From contig QXXF01000028.1 in the NCBI GenBank assembly GCA_009911365.1, forward strand, positions 1-43,927: DNA of 43,927 nucleotides, read 5' to 3'. Source of the stretch: Clostridiales bacterium. GTDB lineage: Bacteria > Bacillota > Clostridia > Peptostreptococcales > Anaerovoracaceae. Made by a program: the position numbers and the translations under genes. Below are positions 1 to 8,965 of this stretch, piece after piece. The stretch's first letter is position 1. Every line of letters begins with the position of its first letter. Under the pieces are notes generated by a model. That model had not been told where the DNA came from, searched no databases, and was given only the letters and a program-made list of their open reading frames with translations.

Positions 1-78
1 CAGCTTAAGCAATAAGATGGCTAACAACCTAACTGGTTGTTAAGTATATTAACCAATTTATATTGTAGTAGTAAGGAA

Positions 79-111
79 AAGGGCCTTAACGGCGTTGCCT
101 TCAAAGCCCTT
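79..111 (-). terminator. possible terminator after the DUF5688 gene
   Basis: A 6-bp stem (AAGGGC at 79-84, GCCCTT at 106-111) with an inner GGC/GCC pair is followed on the minus strand by TTTTCC. It lies just past the stop codon at 126. The stem is short, so this is tentative. Nothing else is visible in bases 1-125. Confidence 0.35.
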
Positions 112-125
112 CTTTCACTTCAAAC

Positions 126-998
126 TCAAGAAGCCGCTAACTCCTCATAGGACGCTGCCATCGTAAACGTCTTGGTATCCTTATCATAATGGTAGATAGC
201 GCTGGACAAAACCTCTTCCTCCAAGCAGCAAAGCCTGTTCCCATCTTCCAGCATACAAGCCAAAGTCTCCGCATCGATCTGCCATTCTGGCACGGCCATG
301 ATCTCGTGAATCGAACTGGGGATCACGAAAAAGCTACCACCGATCTTTTCCGCCAGAACATCTATTGCCTGTGAATACATCATAGCCGTGGCTCCATGAA
401 CCTTCAATTCATTGGTCATCACATACAGCAGATCAGACAGCTTGAAAATTTCAATGGGAAATAGCCTTCCCGTGTTGGCATGAGCCAATTCTTCCAATTC
501 TTTCTCGCTGATCTCTAATTCCTCCAGGATATGATTGTCCACCAAAATCGTGGCTAGGCCGCTGTCATCCTGCTCCATGATGATCCTATAAATAATGGAA
601 AGGTCCATCACATCTTTGTGAGGCACTGTTTGCAACAGTTCTTGGTTCAGTTCGCGGTTGATTAAATTCATCACAATAGAATCCTTTTTACTCTTGAAAT
701 CCAAATTTACCTGCTGGGCATCGAAGCTGCCTGTGTAATGAATGATCATCGCAGCGATCAGGCGCAGCACTTCTTCGATGTCTTGTTTGGATTGAAAGGC
801 TTCGTACATTTCATCCAAATAAATGTTAGGCATGGCTGTGATTCGCTCGTCTTTCGGCGGCATCAACAGCAGCGCCTCTTTCTTCTGGTTGATCTTCCGC
901 ACAATCGTGATATTCACTTCATATGTATGGAACACAGGCGGCAGAAAGTCTTTGATTCTTTCAGAAATAACTTGTTTAAAAACTCCATAATCCATCAT
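126..998 (-). CDS. DUF5688 family protein
   Basis: This 290-residue soluble protein matches the DUF5688 family as I remember it, a family common in Clostridia and without a known function. It has no signal peptide or membrane segment. It is acidic and largely helical, with the typical N-terminal stretch FHTYEVNITIVRKINQKK and a C-terminal part ending near YHYDKDTKTFTMAASYEE. Two ATG codons stand in tandem at the start behind AAAGGGG, so the second may be used. A consensus promoter lies about 40 bases upstream and a terminator separates it from the next operon, so it is probably transcribed alone. The family call is fairly sure; the role is unknown. Confidence 0.75.
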   Translation of the reverse strand: MMDYGVFKQVISERIKDFLPPVFHTYEVNITIVRKINQKKEALLLMPPKDERITAMPNIYLDEMYEAFQSKQDIEEVLRLIAAMIIHYTGSFDAQQVNLDFKSKKDSIVMNLINRELNQELLQTVPHKDVMDLSIIYRIIMEQDDSGLATILVDNHILEELEISEKELEELAHANTGRLFPIEIFKLSDLLYVMTNELKVHGATAMMYSQAIDVLAEKIGGSFFVIPSSIHEIMAVPEWQIDAETLACMLEDGNRLCCLEEEVLSSAIYHYDKDTKTFTMAASYEELAAS

Positions 999-1039
999 TA
1001 CTTACCCCTTTACGTTTTGTGGAAATATCTTACATGTTT

Positions 1040-1068
1040 AATGTACCATATTTTATTTCGTATGTCAA
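1040..1068 (-). promoter_or_regulatory. sigma-A promoter of the DUF5688 gene
   Basis: On the minus strand TTGACA (1063-1068) and TACATT (1040-1045) are separated by exactly 17 bases. It is the best promoter in the gap at 999-1375, about 40 bases before the start codon. Confidence 0.65.
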
Positions 1069-1230
1069 CTTTTTCCTAGTATTTTTTTCCATATTTCTGT
1101 ACAAACACAAGAACCCTTTTAGTTGGCTTGGAATTCCAATAAAATTGCCGATTTTCTGTCTTTATCTGTTGCTCAACAGATTCGACACTTTTGCCTTCAA
1201 AAATACGCCGCCATTGGACACGAACGCATA

Positions 1231-1268
1231 CGAAAAAGGAACTGTCCGCATTACTGCGACAGTTCCTT
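1231..1268 (-). terminator. terminator of the cdaA-to-iron-sulfur-protein operon
   Basis: An inverted repeat (AAGGAACTGT at 1236-1245 with ACAGTTCCTT at 1259-1268, extended inward by CGC/GCG around one unpaired C) is followed on the minus strand by TTTTTCG. Stem plus U tract fits an intrinsic terminator reading leftwards, about 110 bases past the stop at 1376. Confidence 0.7.
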
Positions 1269-1375
1269 GTCTTCTGATCAGTATTTTTCTATGGCTGCAT
1301 CACTATGGCAGCCTTCCATATCATATCCTGATCTTATATTTTTTATGACTTCATCGTTTTTTAGTAACGGCCCTC

Positions 1376-2155
1376 TTAATAGAAAAAGCACTTCCCACAT
1401 ACTTCCGGTGAAGGGATGTATGGGTCAATCGTTTTGCAGTGAGCCTGGCAAATTTTCCGATTGATTCCATCTTTTGCGATCGCACCTGCGGGACAGGCAT
1501 TGATCATTTCCTGACTGCAAACCACGCCGGCTGCGCTCTTTTCGCAATACTGTCTCTGGATCTTCTGGAACGCTTCTTCCAGCTCTTCATTGCTGAGAGG
1601 CGGCATGGCCTGCGCATATTTTCCATCCGTGATAATGGATCCAAACCTTCCGGCAAAGCCGTTTTTCGTCTTCAAGCAACCAGCGGGTCCGAATTCTCCC
1701 ATGCCCGCCGCATAAGCCGCCAGCTTGTGGGACCATTCTTCTCGGCAAAGCTCCTCGTCCCAATCCGTAGGCGTATTGGTACCAGAGGAAAGTCTGCCCA
1801 CTGTGTCCAGAGCTTCCCGGATCACACCGTTGAGACGCATGGAAAGCCACATGGAATCATTGAACGCAGTCTCCCACGCTTCGGAAGGCGCATCCCCACC
1901 CCGATTGCTTTCCGTTATTTCTGGCGCAAAAGGCACGAAGTGAACAACCACCGTGTTTCCCGGCCTGAATATGTTCTTTGGATGATTGCTCAGCCTTCTA
2001 GAAAAGTACATGTCAAACATAGAATCCGTAGCATCCACATAACCAATGATCGGTTCCCCGAACTTGGTGGGTCTTTCAGGATTTTCTTGGAAAACTCGAA
2101 TAGCTTCTTTTACATCCTCCATGATTTTTGCTTTGATATCTACTCCGATATGCAT
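1376..2155 (-). CDS. epoxyqueuosine reductase (QueG)-like iron-sulfur protein
   Basis: A 259-residue protein related to the QueG family of 4Fe-4S proteins. Its C-terminal 60 residues carry seven cysteines, including NACPAGAI, KICQAHC and VCGKC, as expected for a cluster-binding domain. The N-terminal part resembles the region before the clusters in epoxyqueuosine reductase-like proteins. True QueG is about 310-380 residues with two CxxCxxxCP motifs; this one is shorter and its cysteine pattern is atypical, so a tRNA-modifying role is not safe. I start it at the ATG at 2155 because AGAGAGG precedes it; an upstream ATG at 2179 lacks a good site. It follows the TIGR04076 gene by 4 bases and ends the operon. 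Confidence 0.65.
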   Translation of the reverse strand: MHIGVDIKAKIMEDVKEAIRVFQENPERPTKFGEPIIGYVDATDSMFDMYFSRRLSNHPKNIFRPGNTVVVHFVPFAPEITESNRGGDAPSEAWETAFNDSMWLSMRLNGVIREALDTVGRLSSGTNTPTDWDEELCREEWSHKLAAYAAGMGEFGPAGCLKTKNGFAGRFGSIITDGKYAQAMPPLSNEELEEAFQKIQRQYCEKSAAGVVCSQEMINACPAGAIAKDGINRKICQAHCKTIDPYIPSPEVCGKCFFY

Positions 2156-2159
2156 ATTA

Positions 2160-2450
2160 TCATCCTCTCTGGGCAGCATTCTGCTCCTGTATCCGTTCTA
2201 TCTTAAAAACGTTGATCACCTTTGGATCCGGACAGCAGAAAAGGCATTCGTTCTCACTGGCTTCTCCTGGCACGATCCCGCCATATCGTAAAATGTCGAT
2301 ATACGGGAAAGCCGTATGCGCCATCATGGGGCACATTCTTCCTCTGTCCTTGTCAAAATCAAAGCTGTCACCAATTTTATGTCCGTAATGGCATGGGCCT
2401 GACTCTTTTTTATCTACCATCGTGATCATGATCTTTGGTCTTTTTGCCAT
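2160..2450 (-). CDS. TIGR04076 family protein
   Basis: A 96-residue protein with the layout of TIGR04076 family members: an N-terminal KIMITMV strand, a GHKIGDSFDFD segment and a MCPMMAHTAFPYIDILRYGG block. The conserved cysteines (GPCHYGH, MCPMMAH, ECLFCCPD) suggest metal binding, but no function is known to me. The start is the ATG at 2450 with AGAGGTGAT just upstream; a GTG nine bases earlier overlaps that site and is less likely. It sits between ahcY (about 50-base gap) and the iron-sulfur protein (4-base gap), so the last two genes are probably cotranscribed and may work together. Confidence 0.7.
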   Translation of the reverse strand: MAKRPKIMITMVDKKESGPCHYGHKIGDSFDFDKDRGRMCPMMAHTAFPYIDILRYGGIVPGEASENECLFCCPDPKVINVFKIERIQEQNAAQRG

Positions 2451-2501
2451 GGTTATCACCTCTCATCTTTACGGTATTTATCAGAAGTCCTTTACCTGCG
2501 T

Positions 2502-3752
2502 TTACACCTGCCAGCTGTTCAAGTACTGCTGCTGATCCGGTGTCAAGGCATCGATTTGAATTCCCCAGGCTTCCAGCTTTCTCCTGGCGATCTTGTCATC
2601 AATTTCCGCAGAAACGTCGATGACCTTTTTGCCCAGTTCCTGATAATGATCTTTGATATACATGGCGGACATACTCTGAACTGCGAAGCTCAGATCCATG
2701 ATTTCCGCCGGATGTCCGTTCCCTGCAGCGATATTGACCAGCTTGCCTTCTGCCAGCACATTGATCCACTTGCCTCCTGGCAGCTTGTAGCCCATGATGT
2801 TTTCCCTGGTTTCTTTTTTCTCTTCTGCGGCGGTTTCCAATCCAGCCATGTCGATTTCCACGTTAAAATGGCCCGCGTTTGCCAGAATGGCCCGGTCTTT
2901 CATGTTTCTCATGTGATCCACGGTGATGGTATGCTTGCAGCCCGTGGCCGTGACGAAAATATCGCCATAAGGAGCCGCTTGCTCCATTTTCATCACATCG
3001 AAACCATCCATGCGAGCTTCCATGGCTTTTACTGGATCGATCTCTGTGACAATGACTTTCGCTCCCAAAGAAGACGCACGCATGGCAATGCCCCTGCTGC
3101 ACCAGCCGTAGCCAACGACCACCACTGTTTTGCTGGCAATGATCAGGTTGGTATTGTGCATGATGCTGTCCCATACGGACTGACCTGTTCCGTAACGATT
3201 ATCAAAGAGATGCTTGCATTGCGCATCGTTCACCGCAACCATTGGAAATTTCAGGATCCCCTCTTTTTCCATGGCCTGCAGGCGAATGACTCCTGTGGTG
3301 GTTTCTTCGCAGCCGCCCCACACATCTTCCGCTAGATCCGGTCTCTGGTTGTGCAGGAGACCGACTAAGTCGCCGCCATCATCAATGATGATATTTGGTT
3401 TGTGTTCCAGGCACATTTCAATATGACGCATGTATTCTTCGTCCGTGGCTCCATGAACAGCGAACACCTTCAGTCCTGCGTCCGCCAAAGCCGCGGCCAC
3501 GTCATCCTGGGTGGAAAGGGTGTTGCTGCCAGTGACGGACATCTGCGCACCGCCCGCGGCGAGGACCAGGCAGAGATACGCAGTCTTTGCTTCCATGTGT
3601 ACAGAAAGACTGATTTTGATCCCCGCAAAAGGTTTTGTTTTCCGGAATTCTTCTTCCAGGCCCCTTAGTAAAGGCATGTTGTTTTTTACCCATTCAATTT
3701 TCTGATGGCCAGAAGGGGCCAGTTTGATATCTTTTACTTCATAATTCTTCAT
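2502..3752 (-). CDS. ahcY: adenosylhomocysteinase
   Basis: A 416-residue S-adenosylhomocysteine hydrolase, which splits S-adenosylhomocysteine into adenosine and homocysteine and so relieves product inhibition of methyltransferases. It has the shorter bacterial/archaeal form without the plant/animal insert. Seen are the substrate-site segments SVHMEAKTA and the ETTTGV motif, the NAD-binding Rossmann loop VVGYGWCSRG, the TATG(C)KH segment with NAGHFNVEID, and the C-terminal AAGNGHP stretch. The Rossmann loop has Ser where the third glycine of GxGxxG is usual. It follows glmS by only 6 bases, so it is probably in the glm operon, an unusual partner. Family assignment is secure. Confidence 0.95.
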   Translation of the reverse strand: MKNYEVKDIKLAPSGHQKIEWVKNNMPLLRGLEEEFRKTKPFAGIKISLSVHMEAKTAYLCLVLAAGGAQMSVTGSNTLSTQDDVAAALADAGLKVFAVHGATDEEYMRHIEMCLEHKPNIIIDDGGDLVGLLHNQRPDLAEDVWGGCEETTTGVIRLQAMEKEGILKFPMVAVNDAQCKHLFDNRYGTGQSVWDSIMHNTNLIIASKTVVVVGYGWCSRGIAMRASSLGAKVIVTEIDPVKAMEARMDGFDVMKMEQAAPYGDIFVTATGCKHTITVDHMRNMKDRAILANAGHFNVEIDMAGLETAAEEKKETRENIMGYKLPGGKWINVLAEGKLVNIAAGNGHPAEIMDLSFAVQSMSAMYIKDHYQELGKKVIDVSAEIDDKIARRKLEAWGIQIDALTPDQQQYLNSWQV

Positions 3753-3758
3753 ATTTCT

Positions 3759-5591
3759 TTACTCCACTGTTACTGATTTTGCGAGATTTTTCGGTTTGTC
3801 GATGTTGCAGGCTCTAAATTTGGCTACATAATAAGCGAAGAGCTGCAGCGGCACTACGGCCAGCAGCGGTGTCACTTCATCCATGCAGGATGGGATGTAA
3901 ATCACTTCGCTGGACTGGTTTTCGATCTCCTGATTGCCCTCTTTAGCCACGCCCACTACATTCGCACCTCTGGCCTTGATCTCCTGAATATTGGACAGCA
4001 TCTTTTCAAAGAGGAAGTCTTGTGTGGCTAAGGCGAACACCAATGTCCCTTCTTCGATCAAAGCGATGGTCCCGTGCTTCAATTCTCCTGCGGCAATGGC
4101 AAAAGAATTGATATAGGAAATCTCTTTCAGCTTCAAAGATCCTTCATAAGAAACGCCTGAATCCACGCCTCTTCCAATAAAGAACACCTGCTCCCGCCTG
4201 CAATACTTTCTGGCAATCTCTTCGATCTTTGATTCTGATTTCAGCAGTTCTTCCAGCTTGTCAGGGATCCGCTTCAATTCTTCGATAAACTTGTCATAGT
4301 AATCCTGATCAATCACGCCTTTGGTGTGTCCCATGTACAGGCCAATCAGGTACATGCACATCAGCTGCGTAGTATAGGCTTTTGTGGAAGCCACCGCAAT
4401 CTCCGGTCCTGCCCAAGTGTAGAACACATCGTCCGACTCTCTGGCAACAGAACTGCCCACCACATTGACAACAGAAAGGATTCTCGCACCTTTACGCTTT
4501 GCTTCTCTGAGGGCCGCCAGAGTGTCCAGGGTCTCGCCAGACTGGCTGATGGCAATGAACAAAGTCTTGTCATCCACGAATGGATCCCTGTAGCGGAATT
4601 CCGAAGCAATGTCCACTTCCACTGGGATCTTCGCCATTTTTTCGATCACCGCTTTTCCCACTAGCCCCGCATGGTAGGCAGTGCCGCAAGCCACAATGTA
4701 GATCTTGGTAAAACTTTCGATGTCCGCTTTTGTCATGGAAATGCCGTCCAGCTTCACGGTGTCGTCAGCGTTGAGTCTCCTAGTGAGAGTCTCGAACAAG
4801 CCTTTCGGCTGCTCGTGGATTTCTTTCATCATGAAATGCTCGTACCCGCCTTTTTCCGCCGCATCCGCGTCCCAAGTCACATGGAACACTTCTCGCTTTA
4901 CGATCTTCTGGTTTTCATCATATATTTTGATGTCATCTTTTGTCAGAACAACAGTCTCGTTGTTTTCAATCAGATAAATCTTGCGTACGTATTTCAACAG
5001 AGCCGGGATGTCTGAAGCGATGAAATTGCAGCCTTCACCGATGCCCGCCACCATTGGCGCATCTTTTCTCACAGCCACGATTTTATCCGGCTCTCCAGCA
5101 GCGATGACCGCAATGGCGTACGCACCCCGCATCTGTTCCACCGCCCGGTTCACGGCCTGATGCAGATCCCCATCATAATAAATTCCAATCAGATGGGCGA
5201 TGACTTCCGTATCTGTATCAGACTTGAATTTCACGCCATAATCTTCCATGAGCCATTCCCGCAGCTCCACGAAATTTTCAATGATGCCATTATGCACCAC
5301 TGTGACCGTATCATCGCCGTTGCTGTGGGGATGCGCATTCAAATCAGACGGTGCGCCGTGGGTGGCCCATCTAGTGTGACCGATGCCCACCGAGCTTTCA
5401 AAGTCTGGGTCACCTATGATCTTTTCCAGATTGCTGATCTCTCCCACATGTTTTCTGGTTTCAATTTTTTTATCCCTGTAAAGGGCGATGCCAGCAGAGT
5501 CGTAGCCTCGATATTCCAAACGTTTCAGCCCCTGGATGATCACCTCTTTCGCATCATTGTTCGTACCGATATATCCAACAATACCGCACAT
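3759..5591 (-). CDS. glmS: glutamine-fructose-6-phosphate aminotransferase (isomerizing)
   Basis: A full-length 610-residue GlmS, which makes glucosamine-6-phosphate from fructose-6-phosphate and glutamine, the first step toward UDP-GlcNAc. It starts MCGIVGYIG, placing the catalytic Cys directly after the initiator Met as needed for the class II amidotransferase domain (residues 2 to about 240, with HTRWATHG). Two SIS sugar-isomerase domains follow (ISQSGETLDTL and GRGVDSGVSYEGSLKLKEISY), and it ends in KNLAKSVTVE as the family does. It lies 13 bases after glmM, leaving no room for a glmS ribozyme, so feedback must work otherwise. Confidence 0.97.
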   Translation of the reverse strand: MCGIVGYIGTNNDAKEVIIQGLKRLEYRGYDSAGIALYRDKKIETRKHVGEISNLEKIIGDPDFESSVGIGHTRWATHGAPSDLNAHPHSNGDDTVTVVHNGIIENFVELREWLMEDYGVKFKSDTDTEVIAHLIGIYYDGDLHQAVNRAVEQMRGAYAIAVIAAGEPDKIVAVRKDAPMVAGIGEGCNFIASDIPALLKYVRKIYLIENNETVVLTKDDIKIYDENQKIVKREVFHVTWDADAAEKGGYEHFMMKEIHEQPKGLFETLTRRLNADDTVKLDGISMTKADIESFTKIYIVACGTAYHAGLVGKAVIEKMAKIPVEVDIASEFRYRDPFVDDKTLFIAISQSGETLDTLAALREAKRKGARILSVVNVVGSSVARESDDVFYTWAGPEIAVASTKAYTTQLMCMYLIGLYMGHTKGVIDQDYYDKFIEELKRIPDKLEELLKSESKIEEIARKYCRREQVFFIGRGVDSGVSYEGSLKLKEISYINSFAIAAGELKHGTIALIEEGTLVFALATQDFLFEKMLSNIQEIKARGANVVGVAKEGNQEIENQSSEVIYIPSCMDEVTPLLAVVPLQLFAYYVAKFRACNIDKPKNLAKSVTVE

Positions 5592-5604
5592 ATGGTTTTA
5601 CCTC

Positions 5605-6954
5605 CTAACCAAATTTCCTAGTAAGCAGCTTCGCCAGCTCCTGAGCCAGCTCCGTGATCCGCTCCACGTCCTGTCCTTCCAGCATGACTCTTACGAGTGG
5701 CTCTGTGCCGGATGGCCGGATCAAGACTCTGCCGCTTCCCTCCATCTCCGCTTCTACTTTTCGGATCGCCTCCTGGACGTCCGGGTCGCTAGCATATTTT
5801 GATTTATTCTCATTTTTCACTTTTGCGTTTTTCAGCACCTGCGGATAGATCTCGATCTCATCAGAAAGCTCTGATGGTTTTTTCCCTGATTCCAAAACCG
5901 CTTTTACCAACTGCAGAGAGGATAGAATGCCGTCTCCAGTGGTGGAATGGTTGAGGAATATGATGTGCCCAGACTGTTCACCGCCGATCACGCAGCCGGT
6001 CTGTATCATGCTTTCCAAGACGTATCTGTCACCTACTCCAGTTACATCCACGCTGCATCCCATGGATTCGATGTACTTGTGAAAGCCAATATTGCTCATG
6101 ACCGTGGCCGTTACTCTGTCATCTTTCAGTTCACCCGCATTTTTCAGCATTTTCGCACAGATGCAGATCAGCTTGTCACCATCGATCACCCGGCCTTTTT
6201 CGTCTATGGCGATCAGTCGGTCCGCGTCCCCGTCATAAGCTAATCCCATGAACGCACCCTGCTTCACCACTGCTTTCTGCAGTTTTTCCGGATGAGTGGA
6301 ACCGCATCCATCGTTGATGTTCATGCCGTTAGGTTTGTTTCCTATGACCGAAACCTTGGCCCCAAGGGCTTTATAGACCATTTCCGCCACTTGGTACGAA
6401 GCTCCGTTGGCGCAGTCCAAGACGATTTTCAGACCATCCAGCCTACGGTCTATGGTGCCCTGCAAATACCGAGCGTAAATTTCCGGTGCGTCTTCATCCG
6501 CTTCTAGGCATTTTCCTAACAACTCTCCTGTGATATGGCTGTTCACATCGATATTTCTCAAAATGATATCTTCAATTTCGTCTTCGATCTCGTCATCCAG
6601 TTTAAAGCCGTCCCCATTGAAAAATTTGATCCCATTGTACTCAAAAGGATTGTGGGAAGCGGAAATCACGACTCCGACGTCCGCTTGGTAGTATTTTACC
6701 AGGTATGCCACTGCTGGCGTTGGCAAAACGCCGACTTTGATCACGTTTCCTCCCACAGCCAGTATCCCCGCGCTCAGTGCGTCTTCCAGCATGTCGCCGG
6801 AAATCCTTGTATCTTTCCCAATTAGAACAACGGGCTTTCCTTTCTTTTTGCTGAGTACGTGAGCTCCTGCTTTTCCCAGCTTGAAAGCCAGTTCAGGGGT
6901 CAGCTCGGAGTTGGCGATGCCTCTCACGCCGTCTGTTCCAAAAAGTCTTCCCAT
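5605..6954 (-). CDS. glmM: phosphoglucosamine mutase
   Basis: A 449-residue GlmM, converting glucosamine-6-phosphate to glucosamine-1-phosphate in the cytoplasm. It shows the N-terminal LFGTDGVRGIAN, the phosphoserine loop ISASHNPFEYNGIK, the metal-binding DGDADR and the C-terminal sugar-phosphate loop RPSGTEPLVRVM. Length and motif order are normal. It follows cdaR (79-base gap) and precedes glmS (13 bases), the classic cdaA-cdaR-glmM-glmS arrangement of Firmicutes. In other species CdaR and GlmM bind and modulate CdaA, linking wall-precursor flux to c-di-AMP. Confidence 0.97.
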   Translation of the reverse strand: MGRLFGTDGVRGIANSELTPELAFKLGKAGAHVLSKKKGKPVVLIGKDTRISGDMLEDALSAGILAVGGNVIKVGVLPTPAVAYLVKYYQADVGVVISASHNPFEYNGIKFFNGDGFKLDDEIEDEIEDIILRNIDVNSHITGELLGKCLEADEDAPEIYARYLQGTIDRRLDGLKIVLDCANGASYQVAEMVYKALGAKVSVIGNKPNGMNINDGCGSTHPEKLQKAVVKQGAFMGLAYDGDADRLIAIDEKGRVIDGDKLICICAKMLKNAGELKDDRVTATVMSNIGFHKYIESMGCSVDVTGVGDRYVLESMIQTGCVIGGEQSGHIIFLNHSTTGDGILSSLQLVKAVLESGKKPSELSDEIEIYPQVLKNAKVKNENKSKYASDPDVQEAIRKVEAEMEGSGRVLIRPSGTEPLVRVMLEGQDVERITELAQELAKLLTRKFG

Positions 6955-7033
6955 TTCTGATCTCCTTTTCTATAATTTTACACAACTAACGGTTTGGCTT
7001 GCCTTCTGTGACTCTTTTTATTCAAAACAAGCC

Positions 7034-7963
7034 TTATTCAGTTAAACGCTTTATCTTTATTTCCGCCACTGCTTTTTTAGAACCTTGGGACACCTGGATC
7101 CCTGACGGGAGAATAGGTTTCAGTTCTATCGCGGTGTCGCTTTTTATCTGTCTCATGTCCACCGGCTCTGTTTCTATCTTTTCTACGCTGTCCAAGTCAT
7201 CCTTCATGCCGCTGATCTTGATTTCTTTGGGCGCGGATATTTCCTCCAGTTCATAGCCTTTTGGCAGATCGCCCGCAGTCTTTACTTCTAGGGTCACGGT
7301 CTTCGTATAGTATAGGGCCGCTTCTACCCCAACGGTTTCCGCAGAAAGTGTCACATCATAGATCTGTTCTCCGTTCTGGTTCAATGCCTGCAGCTTTGCC
7401 CGAAAGGATTTCGGATCATCGGAAATCTCCGCCGCATTCAGTCTCGCCTGCACGGTTTTGACCGAGTTGACCAATGTTTTAGCCCCTTTTACTTCTATTT
7501 CCGCAGGGCTTGTGGCTACTACGCCTGGCTCTGTGCCAAAGGAGGATCTTCCCACGAATTTCACGTCTACTTTTTTATAGGCGGAAATCAGTTCATCCAC
7601 AGTGATGTCGATCCTGGGAGTCTTAACCTCTTTCAGCCTCACGTTGTCCGGTACTTCTACCTGTACGGGCACTGAATTCTGTCCTTCTTCATATCCGAAC
7701 ACATCGACTGTTGCCTTGACTTTATCTTTATCCAACTCGTGAAGGATCGAGCGATTCCCCTCAACGATAACGTCCACAGAAAATCCCATTCCGCTCCGAA
7801 CCGCCAGTCCCCGCTCTTGCAACGTGTCCTGGTTCAGCAGTTCCACGGGAATATTTTCTATGGTCTGAGTCGTCATCGGATTGACGCTGCCCATGACATA
7901 CATCCACAGACAGACCGCAATCAAAACGGACAGGATCTTTAATACCGTATTATTTTTCAGCAT
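7034..7963 (-). CDS. cdaR: YbbR-domain regulator of diadenylate cyclase
   Basis: A 309-residue CdaR (YbbR) protein. One N-terminal membrane segment (about residues 8-27, ILSVLIAVCLWMYVMGS) anchors an extracytoplasmic part made of repeated YbbR domains; repeats can be seen near MTTQTIENIPVELLN, TPRIDITVDELISA, SPAEIEVKGAKTLV and APKEIKISGMKDDL. In characterised Firmicutes CdaR controls the membrane cyclase CdaA. Its start overlaps the end of cdaA by 14 bases, indicating translational coupling. Family members vary in repeat number; this length implies three or four. Confidence 0.93.
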   Translation of the reverse strand: MLKNNTVLKILSVLIAVCLWMYVMGSVNPMTTQTIENIPVELLNQDTLQERGLAVRSGMGFSVDVIVEGNRSILHELDKDKVKATVDVFGYEEGQNSVPVQVEVPDNVRLKEVKTPRIDITVDELISAYKKVDVKFVGRSSFGTEPGVVATSPAEIEVKGAKTLVNSVKTVQARLNAAEISDDPKSFRAKLQALNQNGEQIYDVTLSAETVGVEAALYYTKTVTLEVKTAGDLPKGYELEEISAPKEIKISGMKDDLDSVEKIETEPVDMRQIKSDTAIELKPILPSGIQVSQGSKKAVAEIKIKRLTE

Positions 7964-8804
7964 CGCTCTTCCTCCTTATCTTTTTGAAAAAAACAGGCGG
8001 AAAAAACTTCTTAGCCTCTGATCCTTGATTGCCCAAATACATTTTCAACAGGGTTTTCTCTACGGTCTTGGTGTCTAGAAACCGTGAAAGCTTTCCGTCC
8101 ACAGCCATAGAGATAATCCCCGTTTCCTCTGAAACGATCAAGGTCAGCGCATCCGAATGCTCCGTGATACCAATCCCAGCCCTATGGCGAGTCCCCAGCT
8201 CTTTGCCAATGGTCTTGTTCTGAGATAAAGGCAACACGCAGCCCGCAGCAAAGACCCGACCTTCCCGTATGATGACCGCCCCGTCATGAAGCGGCGAGCC
8301 TTCATAAAACAGATTCCCTAGCAGCTCAGCGGAAATCTCTGCGTCAATAATGGTCCCTGAATCAGTCATGTCCGTCAAAGCGGTTTCCCGTTCCAGCACG
8401 ATAAGCGCACCAGTACGGTCTTTGGAAAAAGTTTCGATGGCCCGAATAAACTCTGTGATAATATGCTTTGCTTTCTCTTTGTCCACCTGGCCAAAGCCTG
8501 GTTTGAGCAGCTTGGATCTTCCCAGATATTCCAGTCCCCTGCGCAGTTCAGGCTGAAAAACCACCACCAGCGCGAACGCACCCAGGGTCATGACGCTTTT
8601 GAGGACCCAGTTGAGGGTGTAAAGATTGGCGAATTCAGAAAAAAATGTGGCAAGCACCAAAACAAGCAGGCCTTTGATCAATTGTCCCGCTCTTGTTTCC
8701 CTGATGAATCCCAGTATTTTGTAGATCAGGAAGGCGACAATCAAAATGTCGATCACATCCAAGACGCTCACTCCTGACGTAATTGCTCTGAAAAAATCCT
8801 GCAT
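7950..8804 (-). CDS. cdaA: membrane diadenylate cyclase
   Basis: A 284-residue CdaA enzyme that condenses two ATP into the second messenger c-di-AMP, which controls potassium and osmolyte balance and wall homeostasis. Three membrane segments lie in residues 10 to about 85, followed by the DisA_N cyclase domain with the two signature motifs, LHDGAVII and GTRHRAGIG. The C-terminus is basic (KKIRRKSDAEK). The start follows AAGGGG and a strong promoter upstream makes this the first gene of the run. Downstream genes cdaR, glmM and glmS complete the conserved cluster. Confidence 0.96.
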   Translation of the reverse strand: MQDFFRAITSGVSVLDVIDILIVAFLIYKILGFIRETRAGQLIKGLLVLVLATFFSEFANLYTLNWVLKSVMTLGAFALVVVFQPELRRGLEYLGRSKLLKPGFGQVDKEKAKHIITEFIRAIETFSKDRTGALIVLERETALTDMTDSGTIIDAEISAELLGNLFYEGSPLHDGAVIIREGRVFAAGCVLPLSQNKTIGKELGTRHRAGIGITEHSDALTLIVSEETGIISMAVDGKLSRFLDTKTVEKTLLKMYLGNQGSEAKKFFPPVFFKKIRRKSDAEK

Positions 8805-8833
8805 TGTTTATCCCCTTATGCTTTGTCTTATCT

Positions 8834-8862
8834 ATTGTACAGAAATTCCGAGTTTTTTTCAA
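8834..8862 (-). promoter_or_regulatory. sigma-A promoter of the cdaA operon
   Basis: On the minus strand TTGAAA (8857-8862) and TACAAT (8834-8839) stand 17 bases apart, giving a leader of about 25 bases before cdaA. No other promoter this good was seen before ahcY. Confidence 0.7.
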
Positions 8863-8901
8863 TAGAATCAGGGAAGTTTTCCAAGTCCCTTTTCCAGGCT
8901 A

Positions 8902-8930
8902 TTTACAATCTGCCTGCTTTCTATTATCAT
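8902..8930 (+). promoter_or_regulatory. sigma-A promoter of the sensor kinase gene
   Basis: TTTACA (8902-8907) and TATCAT (8925-8930) are spaced by 17 bases, about 35 bases before the kinase start. It is back to back with the cdaA promoter. Confidence 0.6.
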
Positions 8931-8965
8931 GAAAGTAGCACGAAATCATGAAAGGAGCAGGATCT

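Larger units (their letters stand above)
999..1375. other. 377-bp intergenic region
   Basis: No gene is supported here. It holds the DUF5688 promoter (1040-1068) and a terminator of the upstream minus-strand operon (1231-1268). The remaining roughly 100 bases next to 1376 show no motif I recognise; the short plus-strand reading frames lack ribosome-binding sites. Confidence 0.6.

Noticed and set aside
5592-5604. glmS ribozyme before glmS
   Set aside because: Only 13 bases separate glmM and glmS; the ribozyme needs well over 100 bases.
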